Shown here piece by piece: positions 17,967 to 25,981 of a DNA stretch of 64,000 bases. The notes beneath the pieces are model-generated. The model worked only from the letters and a program-made list of their open reading frames with translations, ran no database searches and was not told the DNA's origin. This stretch comes from Anaerolineae bacterium (GTDB lineage: Bacteria > Chloroflexota > Anaerolineae > Aggregatilineales > J027). Where the stretch lies: positions 1 to 64,000 of the forward strand of contig JAIOHL010000083.1 of NCBI GenBank assembly GCA_019913005.1, given 5' to 3'. The translations under genes were made by a program, and so were the position numbers. Position 1 is the stretch's first letter. Each line of letters starts with the position of its first letter.

Positions 17967-18726
17967 TATTTGGACTGTTTTTAAGCGGGAACTCCGCCAA
18001 TATTTTGTTTCACCCATCGCCTATCTGGTGATGTTTGCCGTGCTGATGCTGATTGGTCTCAATTTCAACACCGACCTACAAGATCGCGCCAATTTTGAAC
18101 CCGCCGATGGCACAGTGGTACTCAGCACCTTCGCCTTTTTGATGGTGTTTTTTGCACCGCTGCTGACTATGCGTCTCTTTGCTGAAGAAACCCGTGAAGG
18201 CACACTTGAATTGATGCTCACCATGCCCATCCGCGATCACGAGTTGGTGATTGGTAAATTTTTGGGGGCGTGGGCTTTCTATAGCATCATGTTGGTAGTT
18301 ACGTTGTTCTATCAGGGGATATTGCTATCCCTAACCAATTTCGACCCCAGTCCCGCCCCGCTGCAATCTGAACTCGATCTTGGCCCAATTATTGGCGGCT
18401 ATATCGGCATCTGGCTGTTCAGTGGGGCAACCATCGCCATTGGCATGTTTTTCTCGGCCATGACCGAAAATCAGATCATTGCCGGATTTCTCAGCATGGC
18501 GGTGCTATTTATTCTGTGGGTCGGAGATTTGGCCGGATTACTGCCAGCCTCCATCGTCAGTACCCGCGTCGCTGAGGCCCTGCGTGTCATCAGCCTCCAA
18601 TCCCACTATTCGACCTCATTTCTTGAAGGGGTCATCCGGCCCGAAGATGTCTATTTTTATGCAGGGGTGATGTTTATTATGCTGTTTGTGACCACCCGTC
18701 TGGTTGAATCGCGGAGGTGGCGGTAA
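17959..18726 (+). CDS. ABC-2 type permease (GldF-like)
   Basis: Six hydrophobic segments and the start FKRELRQYFVSPIAYLVM are typical of the GldF/ABC-2 subfamily, as is RLFAEETREGTLELMLTMP after the second helix. Length (255 residues) fits the family. GAGGAAG directly precedes ATG 17959. The stop TAA shares its last base with the next start codon, so translation is coupled through the cluster. Confidence 0.93.
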   Translation: MRNIWTVFKRELRQYFVSPIAYLVMFAVLMLIGLNFNTDLQDRANFEPADGTVVLSTFAFLMVFFAPLLTMRLFAEETREGTLELMLTMPIRDHELVIGKFLGAWAFYSIMLVVTLFYQGILLSLTNFDPSPAPLQSELDLGPIIGGYIGIWLFSGATIAIGMFFSAMTENQIIAGFLSMAVLFILWVGDLAGLLPASIVSTRVAEALRVISLQSHYSTSFLEGVIRPEDVYFYAGVMFIMLFVTTRLVESRRWR

Positions 18727-20507
18727 TGAATTTCCGACAAGTTATCCAATCTCTCGATTTACCCAAATTGTCACGCTGGGGGGCGATGGTTGGGGCGATT
18801 TCGCTGCTGGTTGCCCTTATCATCTTCCTCGTCGAAGAAAAACTGACCAATGAGGCGTTTGCGGCCTTGATTATCGGCGTGGTCGGCTTAGGGGCATGGT
18901 TCTTAATCGCCCCGGATGAACTACGTGGCTGGCTGAGTGGCCGTCAGATTTATTATGGCACGGGGACTGTTGTCGTTACGGTGATTTTTGTCGGCCTCGT
19001 CTCGTCTGGCTATGCGGTCATTCAGCACCAGCAGATTACGGGTGACTTGACCACTTACCAAAAATTTACCCTCGATCAAGTCTCACTGGATGCCGTCAAT
19101 CGTCTTACAGAGCGCATCAATCAAGCCGAACAAGCTGCTCTAGCCGCTGAGGGGCGCAATCTGGAAATCACTGCCAAAATTGTTGCTTTCTATCCACGTA
19201 GTCAACTTCGGGAGCGCGAAGCCGCCGACATCATCTTGCGCCAATTTGTCAATGAGGGCAAGGGCAATATTGAAGTCGAATATATTGATCCTGATGAAAA
19301 CCCCCTATTGGCGACTCGCTACGGCTACGGGCTTTCCAGTTCGGATGGCTCGCTTATCGGGCCATTGTTCTTGGCAATCGTAGACCAAGACAACAACTTT
19401 TATGGCTTTCAACCGCAGCCTATTGGTGAACCAAACGAGCGTGATATTGCCACGACCATGCTGCAATTTTTGGTCGCTGACCAATTTACGATCTATTTTG
19501 TGACCGGGCATATTGAGAACCAAGTGACTTCCGAGGCCGGACTTGGACTGTCCTATGCTGGTAATGCCCTTAATGGACTTGGCATCACCTTCCAAGAATT
19601 AGATTTGGCGCAGGTAGAAGCTATTCCCGATGATGCCAGTGCGATTGTGATTTCCAGCCCTCAGACCGACTATTCGGAAAGCGACATCGCCAAAATTGAC
19701 GCCTATATTCAGCGCGGCGGGAGTATGTTAATTACTGCCGACCCACCCTATGTGGATTCGACGCTGGCATCGGGTAACAACCTATCTTTTCTGAAGGATG
19801 GTTTGTTTAACCAATATCTATGGAATGAATTGGGGGTGCGTTTCCGCGAGGATTTGATTTCAGACACTTTTCAGTCGGCCACAGGTAGTGAATTTAACCT
19901 CTTGATACAGCTATTTAGTGGTCATGCCGCCGTCGCTAATTTCCCCAATACGTCCCCTGTTCTTAGCCTTGTTCGCTCCATCGAGACGCTAGAAGAAGTT
20001 ACAGGGGGTGTACCGGAATCCGACACCAATCAAGCCAATTATGTTCGTAGCCCTTTGCTTTTTTCCAGCGATCAATCATTTGCTGAACAGGGTCTGCCGG
20101 ATGCGGATGGCAATTACAGCCTATCTCGTCTGAATTTGGATAATCCTGCCGACTATACCGATGGGGTAGATATTCGCGGCCCACTGCCAGTAGCTGTCGC
20201 TATCCAAGTGCCACTCGAAGATCAAGCCGTCGTTACACCGCGCATCATTTTGGTAGGGGATTCAGATTGGATGACCAACACCCTGATTCCACAAGCCGCC
20301 AATAGTTATTTATGGCAGAGTTTCATTGATTGGCTGATTGGTTATGCCGAAGTTGCCGCGCCACCCGCCGCCACCCGGCCCGACCTGCTGCCTGTTACCG
20401 TTAGTGACCAAGAACGCAGTCGGATTCAACTAATTACACTCGTTTTGCTCCCCGGCCTTGTGCTTGCTGCCGGAGTGATGGTTTGGGGGACACGCCGTCG
20501 GAATTAG
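18726..20507 (+). CDS. GldG-like auxiliary component of an ABC-2 transporter
   Basis: Three N-terminal membrane helices (about residues 18-38, 48-63, 77-100) precede a large extracytoplasmic domain of the ABC_transp_aux/GldG type, with the typical early ...EITAKIVAFYPRSQLREREAADIILRQF part, and a single C-terminal helix near the end. The reading frame opens at GTG 18717, but ATG 18726 is preferred because GGAGG lies 8 bases upstream. In Bacteroidetes GldA/F/G serve gliding; in other phyla the role of this complex is unsettled. A terminator hairpin follows at 20567. Confidence 0.88.
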   Translation: MNFRQVIQSLDLPKLSRWGAMVGAISLLVALIIFLVEEKLTNEAFAALIIGVVGLGAWFLIAPDELRGWLSGRQIYYGTGTVVVTVIFVGLVSSGYAVIQHQQITGDLTTYQKFTLDQVSLDAVNRLTERINQAEQAALAAEGRNLEITAKIVAFYPRSQLREREAADIILRQFVNEGKGNIEVEYIDPDENPLLATRYGYGLSSSDGSLIGPLFLAIVDQDNNFYGFQPQPIGEPNERDIATTMLQFLVADQFTIYFVTGHIENQVTSEAGLGLSYAGNALNGLGITFQELDLAQVEAIPDDASAIVISSPQTDYSESDIAKIDAYIQRGGSMLITADPPYVDSTLASGNNLSFLKDGLFNQYLWNELGVRFREDLISDTFQSATGSEFNLLIQLFSGHAAVANFPNTSPVLSLVRSIETLEEVTGGVPESDTNQANYVRSPLLFSSDQSFAEQGLPDADGNYSLSRLNLDNPADYTDGVDIRGPLPVAVAIQVPLEDQAVVTPRIILVGDSDWMTNTLIPQAANSYLWQSFIDWLIGYAEVAAPPAATRPDLLPVTVSDQERSRIQLITLVLLPGLVLAAGVMVWGTRRRN

Positions 20508-20566
20508 CCGCAACTGATGATTGTCCCTAAAATTTAGGCAAAAATTTATACGCCGATCCAATAGTT

Positions 20567-20612
20567 AAGGTGTAGTATATATAGACGGCACGCGCTACAC
20601 CTTTTGGTTTTT
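20567..20612 (+). terminator. Intrinsic terminator or attenuator between gldG-like and DUF4340 genes
   Basis: A perfect 9 bp stem, AAGGTGTAG (20567-20575) / CTACACCTT (20595-20603), is followed by TTGGTTTTT. The 19-base loop is long for a terminator. It may lower transcription into the DUF4340 gene that follows. Confidence 0.65.
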
Positions 20613-20658
20613 AAAGGCCGTACTAGTGGACATTGAATTTTTCAATGTTTTTGTACAT

Positions 20659-21330
20659 ATGAACCAAAAACGTGTAAGAAAATCAAATTTGCCGTATACT
20701 GTGATGTTGCTACTGTTTGCGGGTGTCATGGTTGGTCTGTTAATTGCTAACGGCCCACCCTTTCAACCCAGCACCGACAGGGCAACCCCAGCCGCGAGTA
20801 TCAGACCCATTTTTGGCGCAGAGGAATCCCTCGACGATATTATCGGTATTCGTCTCGTTAATCGCCTGTCAGATGAGTCTATTTTGTTGGTACGTAGTCC
20901 AGATAACTCGTGGGTACGCGGAGATGTGGCAAACACCGCTCCCGACCCTACGGCGGCTGAATTGGCGACTGAGGTAATTTACAACCTGTGGCTGACTGAA
21001 CTCGTAAAGTTTGATGAGACCACTGACTTCAGCCAGTATGGTCTCAATCCGCAGCCCCAATTTGTGGTAAGTTTTGGGGTGATTGCGTACAATCAAAGTA
21101 ACGGTAATGAGGTAAAGGATACCACCTTGCAAATTGGCTCACTGAATCCCACACAAACCGCCTATTACGCGGTTTTTGTTGACGGCATCACCAATGATCG
21201 CCTTGGGGAATGGGTCTATCTGATTGACACAGGCAGTATCAACACCCTCATGTATTTGTTGGCGACAGATTTTGCGCCATTAGACGCCACACCACCGGCG
21301 GATGAAAGTCAGATGCCGCCGACATCGTAG
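20659..21330 (+). CDS. DUF4340-like membrane-anchored protein
   Basis: A basic N-terminus (NQKRVRK) and one membrane helix (VMLLLFAGVMVGLLIANG) precede an extracytoplasmic domain of about 190 residues with the pattern of DUF4340 (IIGIRLVNRLSDESILLVRS, then LQIGSLNPTQTAYYAVFVDG). Such proteins commonly follow GldG-like genes and are thought to belong to the same envelope complex. The start is uncertain: GTG 20626 has AAAGG at good spacing, ATG 20659 gives a tidier N-terminus. Terminators lie on both sides. Confidence 0.75.
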   Translation: MNQKRVRKSNLPYTVMLLLFAGVMVGLLIANGPPFQPSTDRATPAASIRPIFGAEESLDDIIGIRLVNRLSDESILLVRSPDNSWVRGDVANTAPDPTAAELATEVIYNLWLTELVKFDETTDFSQYGLNPQPQFVVSFGVIAYNQSNGNEVKDTTLQIGSLNPTQTAYYAVFVDGITNDRLGEWVYLIDTGSINTLMYLLATDFAPLDATPPADESQMPPTS

Positions 21331-21364
21331 CACCAATCTGGGGACAGCCAGTTAGCAGAACATG

Positions 21365-21392
21365 GCCCTACCCTGTGCGGTAGGGCTTTCTT
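21365..21392 (+). terminator. Intrinsic terminator after the DUF4340 gene
   Basis: A perfect 8 bp stem, GCCCTACC / GGTAGGGC, has a 6-base loop and is followed by TTTCTT. Confidence 0.85.
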
Positions 21393-21448
21393 GTCGTAGG
21401 GACTTGCATAAACAAACGTAAAGCGGGAAACTTTGAAGGTAATAACGC

Positions 21449-22702
21449 ATGACGATGACACTGACCATGCCCACCACAATTGAGGTAAACAAACAGTTGA
21501 CCATGCAGGAGCAACTGACCATTTTAGCCCAGAAAAAAGGCTACATCACCTATGATGATATGCTCAGAACCCTGCCGCCTGAAGATAAAGAGAATGTGCC
21601 GCTGATCGAAAAGCTCTTCGATGAGCTAACCGAGGCGGGCATTGCCGTTTTGGAAGCACCACCGGAAGAAGACGAAGAACCCGATCTGGATTCGCTAGAA
21701 GAATTTGTCCTCGATGAAGAAGATGCTCTCAGCGAGATCGAACTGCTGACACCTGATCTGTCGAAGGATGCGGGTTATCAACAGGCCATTGAAACCGATG
21801 ATGTCGTAGGGCTTTATCTCAAAGAAGCTGGTCATATTCCGTTGCTCACGGCGGAAGAAGAAGTTTCGCTTGCCAAACGTATGGAAGCGGCTGAGTTTGC
21901 CCAAGCCCAAATGGACGAACTGGGCGATATGATGGATTACGACATGCGTGAACGTCTGCAAGCCATTATTGAAGATGGCGGTTTGGCACGCGAACATCTT
22001 ATCCGGGCCAATTCGCGTCTGGTCATCAGCGTCGCCAAAAAGTTTGTCGGGCGGGGTGTCCCCTTCCTTGATCTGATTCAAGAAGGCAACATCGGCCTGA
22101 TTCGTGCCGTCCGCAAATTTGAATATCAGCGTAAGCACAAATTTAGCACTTATGCGACATGGTGGATTCGCCAAGCCGTCAGCCGTGCGGTTGCCGATCA
22201 AGGCCGTACCATTCGTGTCCCGGTGCATATGGGCGACCAACTGAATAAAATGCGCCGCACCAGTCTGGAACTACAGCAATCGCTGGGGCGTGACCCCAAT
22301 CCGGACGAAATTGCTGACCGGATGGAAACGACCTCCGACAAAATCCATACCCTGATGGAGATTTCGCGCCGTCCCATGAGCCTTGACACGCCCATTGATG
22401 ACGAGGGCGACACCAACCTAGGGGATTTTATCGAGGACACCAGCAGCCCTGCTCCCGATGAACTGACCATGCAGAACTTGCTGCGTGAACAGTTGGAATT
22501 GGTGTTGACACGCCTGCCCGAACGTGAAGCCCATATCCTGCGCCTGCGTTATGGCTTGCTGGATGGCGAAACCCACACGCTCGAAGAAGTGGGACGGCAA
22601 ATCGGCGTTACCCGTGAGCGCGTGCGTCAATTGGAGGCCCAAGCCCTTAATCGTCTGCGTCGTTCATCGGCTCACACCCTGTTGGTAGATTATTTGCGCT
22701 AA
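21449..22702 (+). CDS. RNA polymerase sigma factor, RpoD/SigA family (paralogue 1)
   Basis: Regions appear in order: a region 1.1-like N-terminus (ILAQKKGYITYDDML), an acidic linker, region 1.2 (VVGLYLKEAGHIPLL), region 2 ([39 protein letters not shown]), region 3 and region 4.2 (LEEVGRQIGVTRERVRQLEAQAL). It recognises -10/-35 promoters with core polymerase. A second full RpoD-type factor lies at 60491, and that one has the more canonical C-terminus, so this one is probably the alternative, group 2-like factor. GAAGG precedes ATG 21449. A LiaF-like gene follows 13 bp downstream. Confidence 0.93.
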   Translation: MTMTLTMPTTIEVNKQLTMQEQLTILAQKKGYITYDDMLRTLPPEDKENVPLIEKLFDELTEAGIAVLEAPPEEDEEPDLDSLEEFVLDEEDALSEIELLTPDLSKDAGYQQAIETDDVVGLYLKEAGHIPLLTAEEEVSLAKRMEAAEFAQAQMDELGDMMDYDMRERLQAIIEDGGLAREHLIRANSRLVISVAKKFVGRGVPFLDLIQEGNIGLIRAVRKFEYQRKHKFSTYATWWIRQAVSRAVADQGRTIRVPVHMGDQLNKMRRTSLELQQSLGRDPNPDEIADRMETTSDKIHTLMEISRRPMSLDTPIDDEGDTNLGDFIEDTSSPAPDELTMQNLLREQLELVLTRLPEREAHILRLRYGLLDGETHTLEEVGRQIGVTRERVRQLEAQALNRLRRSSAHTLLVDYLR

Positions 22703-22715
22703 TAGGGGATAGACG

Positions 22716-23567
22716 ATGGGCCAACGCTCTCAACTACGCCAAACACCCTTTCTCTGGCCCGTCCTCATTGTGGTGATTGGCGTACTGCTGCTGCTCGATA
22801 ACTATTTACTGCTGTCGCTGGATGTGCTGAATTTTTGGCCCGTCCTGCTGATTTTTCTGGGTCTACAACTGCTGTGGCGCGGCGATTTTGCACTCAGTTG
22901 GCAGGCCCAGACCTTTGGTATCACACGCGGCAGTGTGCAAAGCGGCCTGATCGAAATCAGCAGTGGTGAGATAGATGTTAAGCTCAAAGCCCTGACCAGA
23001 CCGGGCCGTTTAGCCGCCGGACAATATACTGCCCGTTCTCGCCCCAACTTAAATGTGCGGAATAATCGGGCCTCACTCACCTTGCGGCGTGGCAATACAT
23101 GGCTGTTTTCACTAGCGGATTGGGATGTCAATCTTGCCCCCGACCTGCCTTGGGCATTGCTGGCAAGTTCCCACCTCGGTCAGTTGGAGATGGATTTGCG
23201 CGGTCTTGATCTCAGCCGGGTATATATGGCTTCGGGTTTTGGCGATTTACGTATCGTCGCACCGGATCGTCCATCTGGCCCCATTTTGGCGCGTTCGACC
23301 TTTGGGGATGTACGCCTTGCCGTCCCAGAGCATGTGCCCGCCATTATTCATGTGCAAAGTGGGCCGTTTTGCCGCATTATACGCCATTCCCGCCAGTTTC
23401 GTCAGCGCCCTGACCAAACCATTGTCACCGCTGCCTATGAGCCAGATCACCCCGCCATAGAAATTACCCTAACCAGTACCTTTGGCAATATCCACCTCAT
23501 GAGCACCCCGGCCCGCATGTTGGGACAGGCTGAGGAAGAAGCTTCAGCCCTCGATTCTGACGAATAA
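22716..23567 (+). CDS. LiaF-like membrane protein
   Basis: Two N-terminal helices (PFLWPVLIVVIGVLLLLDNY and LDVLNFWPVLLIFLGLQLLW) match the DUF5668/LiaF N-terminal domain, which is followed by a beta-rich domain with repeated short strands (SGEIDVKL, FGDLRIVAP, FGDVRLAVP, FGNIHLMS) like the cell-wall-active antibiotic response domain. It is probably an envelope stress component. Its start is 13 bp after the sigma factor stop, with GGGGAT upstream, so the two share an operon. Confidence 0.8.
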   Translation: MGQRSQLRQTPFLWPVLIVVIGVLLLLDNYLLLSLDVLNFWPVLLIFLGLQLLWRGDFALSWQAQTFGITRGSVQSGLIEISSGEIDVKLKALTRPGRLAAGQYTARSRPNLNVRNNRASLTLRRGNTWLFSLADWDVNLAPDLPWALLASSHLGQLEMDLRGLDLSRVYMASGFGDLRIVAPDRPSGPILARSTFGDVRLAVPEHVPAIIHVQSGPFCRIIRHSRQFRQRPDQTIVTAAYEPDHPAIEITLTSTFGNIHLMSTPARMLGQAEEEASALDSDE

Positions 23568-23704
23568 TCACCCTTGCCCTTTTTTCTTGGAGAGGGTGTT
23601 GTCAAAATTCCCCCACTAATGCTCAACGGTTCAATCTCACCAATCGTTGAAAGCCAATTCTGCGCTACAATACGGCGCACATAGGACAAAACGCTTATAA
23701 AATC

Positions 23705-25006
23705 ATGACCACTCCCGAACAATCAACCACCAGCAATGGGCAGACCCTAGCGACGAGTATCAATCCCGAAACCTTTAGGGCCATCGGGCGGAATCGTTCG
23801 TTTCTTGCCCTGTTGATTGGGCAATGGGCTTCCTTTTTTGGCGACCAATTTACCATCATTGCAGCCCTACCTGTGATTCATCACCTCAGCGGGGGTAATG
23901 CGCTTGCGACTGCCGCGATGCCAATTTGCTTGGCCCTGCCGCGCATCTTTTTTGGTTTGGTCGGGGGTGTTCTGGTAGATCGTTTTGACCGCAAAACGCT
24001 GATGTTAACCAGTGAGGCCATTCGCGGCTCTTTAATGATGATGCTCGTATTTGCCAGCCGCGATGCTGCCTATCTGTGGATGTTTTATTTCGTCGCACTG
24101 GGGCAGGGGACAGTTGCCACGCTTTTTTACCCGGCCCGCTCTGCCATATTGCCCATTATTCTCACTCGGCAAGAACTTGCCGTTGCCAACGCTCTCCTCA
24201 ATATGGGGGTGGTGATGGCGCTGTTATTTGGCAGTCTGATGGCGGGGGTGACAGTCGAACTCATTGGCCCCCAGTGGGCTTTTGCGATTGATGCCAGCAG
24301 CTATTATATTTCTGGCCTCACCATTTTGTTGATAACCCTCCCCAAGCGCACTATCGCACCTAGTGCATCTGCCCAACAGGTCTGGCATGAACTCAAAGAA
24401 GGCCTCATCTATGTGTGGCAGACCCGTTCCGTGCGGTATATTATGGCGCTGTCTGTGGCAGTTGCATTGGGATTGGGCGGTACGCTCATTCTGACCCTCG
24501 ACTATCTGCAAAATGAACTCGAAGTCGGTACTAGTCAATTTGGCCTAGTGATTGCGGTACTAGGAATTGGCATTATATTAGGAGGAGCAATCCTAAAAAA
24601 ACTGTCCGGGGCGTTGCCGACCAATCGCCTTGTCGCGCTGGCGATCACCGTCAATGGGTTGGCCCTCACCTTTTTTGTGATTCAACCGCCGCTGGGTATT
24701 GTTTTGGGATTGGCTGCCATCATTGGGTTTAGTTTTGTGGTCTCGCGGGCCGTTTTGGGCACCTTAACACAGGCCATCCCGCCGGATTCTTTGCAGGGAC
24801 GGGTACAAGGCGCATTTGACCTTGTATTCCAAGCGCCATTTGTACTTTCGATTGGGCTTGCAGGGGCGATGCTGGGTGTCCTCCCTGTACAAACCGTATT
24901 TTTTTGTTATGGTATGATGTTGATATTCACCGCCTATCTTGCACTCCGCTTGTTGCAAGGCATTGATGAAGTAGTCTATGCAGATCGCACGACGGTTGAA
25001 CTTTGA
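23705..25006 (+). CDS. Major facilitator superfamily transporter (EntS-like)
   Basis: The protein has 433 residues and about 12 helices. The first part (FLALLIGQWASFFGDQFTIIAALPVIHHLSGG) and the A-motif-like loop (GLVGGVLVDRFDRKTLML) are typical of the MFS_3/EntS-like exporters of small molecules. The substrate is not predictable. Two receiver-domain genes follow; the nearer starts 42 bp after this stop. Confidence 0.9.
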   Translation: MTTPEQSTTSNGQTLATSINPETFRAIGRNRSFLALLIGQWASFFGDQFTIIAALPVIHHLSGGNALATAAMPICLALPRIFFGLVGGVLVDRFDRKTLMLTSEAIRGSLMMMLVFASRDAAYLWMFYFVALGQGTVATLFYPARSAILPIILTRQELAVANALLNMGVVMALLFGSLMAGVTVELIGPQWAFAIDASSYYISGLTILLITLPKRTIAPSASAQQVWHELKEGLIYVWQTRSVRYIMALSVAVALGLGGTLILTLDYLQNELEVGTSQFGLVIAVLGIGIILGGAILKKLSGALPTNRLVALAITVNGLALTFFVIQPPLGIVLGLAAIIGFSFVVSRAVLGTLTQAIPPDSLQGRVQGAFDLVFQAPFVLSIGLAGAMLGVLPVQTVFFCYGMMLIFTAYLALRLLQGIDEVVYADRTTVEL

Positions 25007-25048
25007 TCTGCGGAAAAGATTGAGACGATGAGGAAGGCAGAAAACCCT

Positions 25049-25435
25049 ATGCCCAGATTATTGATTGTGGATGACGAAGTCGCCACTGTAGACATGCTCT
25101 CCACCTATCTCAAATTGCTCGGTCACGAACCGCTTGGGGCGTACAACGGCACTGATGGCTTAGTCTTGGTCGAAGTCGAAAAACCCGATCTGCTGATCCT
25201 TGACCTCATGATGCCCGATATTGACGGTTTTGAAGTTTGCAAACGAGTCCGCGCACATGCCGAATTTGCCAAATTGCCTGTTGTGATAATCTCCGCCCGC
25301 ACCGACAAGGACGCCATCGAGAAGGCTTTAGGACTTGGGGCCAATGCCTACCTAACCAAGCCAATCGAACTGGGTAAGCTATCACGTGAGATCAAACAAC
25401 TGCTGCAAAAGAAAACCGATGAGCCGATGGTTTGA
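25049..25435 (+). CDS. Stand-alone response regulator receiver protein 1
   Basis: It is a single CheY-like receiver domain: acidic pair in LLIVDDE, phospho-acceptor Asp in LLILDLMMPDIDGFEVCK, Thr/Ser in VIISARTD and Lys in YLTKPIELGKL. There is no output domain, so it must act by protein contact. ATG 25049 gives the standard MPRLLIVDD start with AGGAAGG 11 bases upstream; ATG 25028 would add seven residues. No histidine kinase lies next to it. Confidence 0.9.
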   Translation: MPRLLIVDDEVATVDMLSTYLKLLGHEPLGAYNGTDGLVLVEVEKPDLLILDLMMPDIDGFEVCKRVRAHAEFAKLPVVIISARTDKDAIEKALGLGANAYLTKPIELGKLSREIKQLLQKKTDEPMV

Positions 25436-25468
25436 TAAATTTCGTTTCCTTGAATTTTTCATTAAATT

Positions 25469-25519
25469 GAATACGAAGTATTCCTAAGATTACGGCACCC
25501 CATGTTATAATAAAACATG
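25469..25519 (+). promoter_or_regulatory. Promoter region with two dyads upstream of receiver gene 2
   Basis: GAATAC-GAA-GTATTC (25469-25483) is a perfect 6+3+6 dyad. A second perfect repeat, CATGTT (25501-25506) / AACATG (25514-25519), encloses an exact TATAAT (25506-25511). No good -35 element is seen at 17 bp, so the promoter may need an activator bound at the upstream dyad. Confidence 0.45.
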
Positions 25520-25597
25520 CATTGTAGGGATATACTGCCAATTTATGGGATTTATTTATTTGCTGTCGCTTGGCAGAACTCTTAAAGGGGTGGTTTT

Positions 25598-25981
25598 ATG
25601 GCAGTAACAATTCTTATTGTAGATGATTTGTCGGACATGCGGACACTGATGAGTTTGACTCTCAAGCGCAGCGGATGGAATATTTTGGAAGCGCGGGATG
25701 GACAAGAAGCCGTTGATATTGCCCGACAACACCAACCAGCCTTAGTGGTCATGGATTATGATATGCCCACCAAGAATGGAGCAGAAGCCTGTCGAGAAAT
25801 TACCACTGACCCTACAACCTCTCATATCCCCGTGATTGTCTATACCGGGCACGCCTCGATCCATATCAAAGAGGAATCCTATAAGGCGGGTGCGAAGCAG
25901 TTTTTGGTCAAACCGATCACACCCACCCAACTGCGCCAAGAAATCCAAAATCTGTTGACTGTCTCCAATTTAGATCATTAA
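25598..25981 (+). CDS. Stand-alone response regulator receiver protein 2
   Basis: It is a single receiver domain of 127 residues with ILIVDDLSDM, phospho-acceptor Asp in LVVMDYDMPTKNG, VIVYTGHA and the Lys of FLVKPITPTQL. AAAGGGGTGG lies just upstream of ATG 25598. It has its own promoter-like region rather than joining the upstream receiver gene. The stop overlaps that of the convergent PBP gene by four bases. Confidence 0.92.
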   Translation: MAVTILIVDDLSDMRTLMSLTLKRSGWNILEARDGQEAVDIARQHQPALVVMDYDMPTKNGAEACREITTDPTTSHIPVIVYTGHASIHIKEESYKAGAKQFLVKPITPTQLRQEIQNLLTVSNLDH

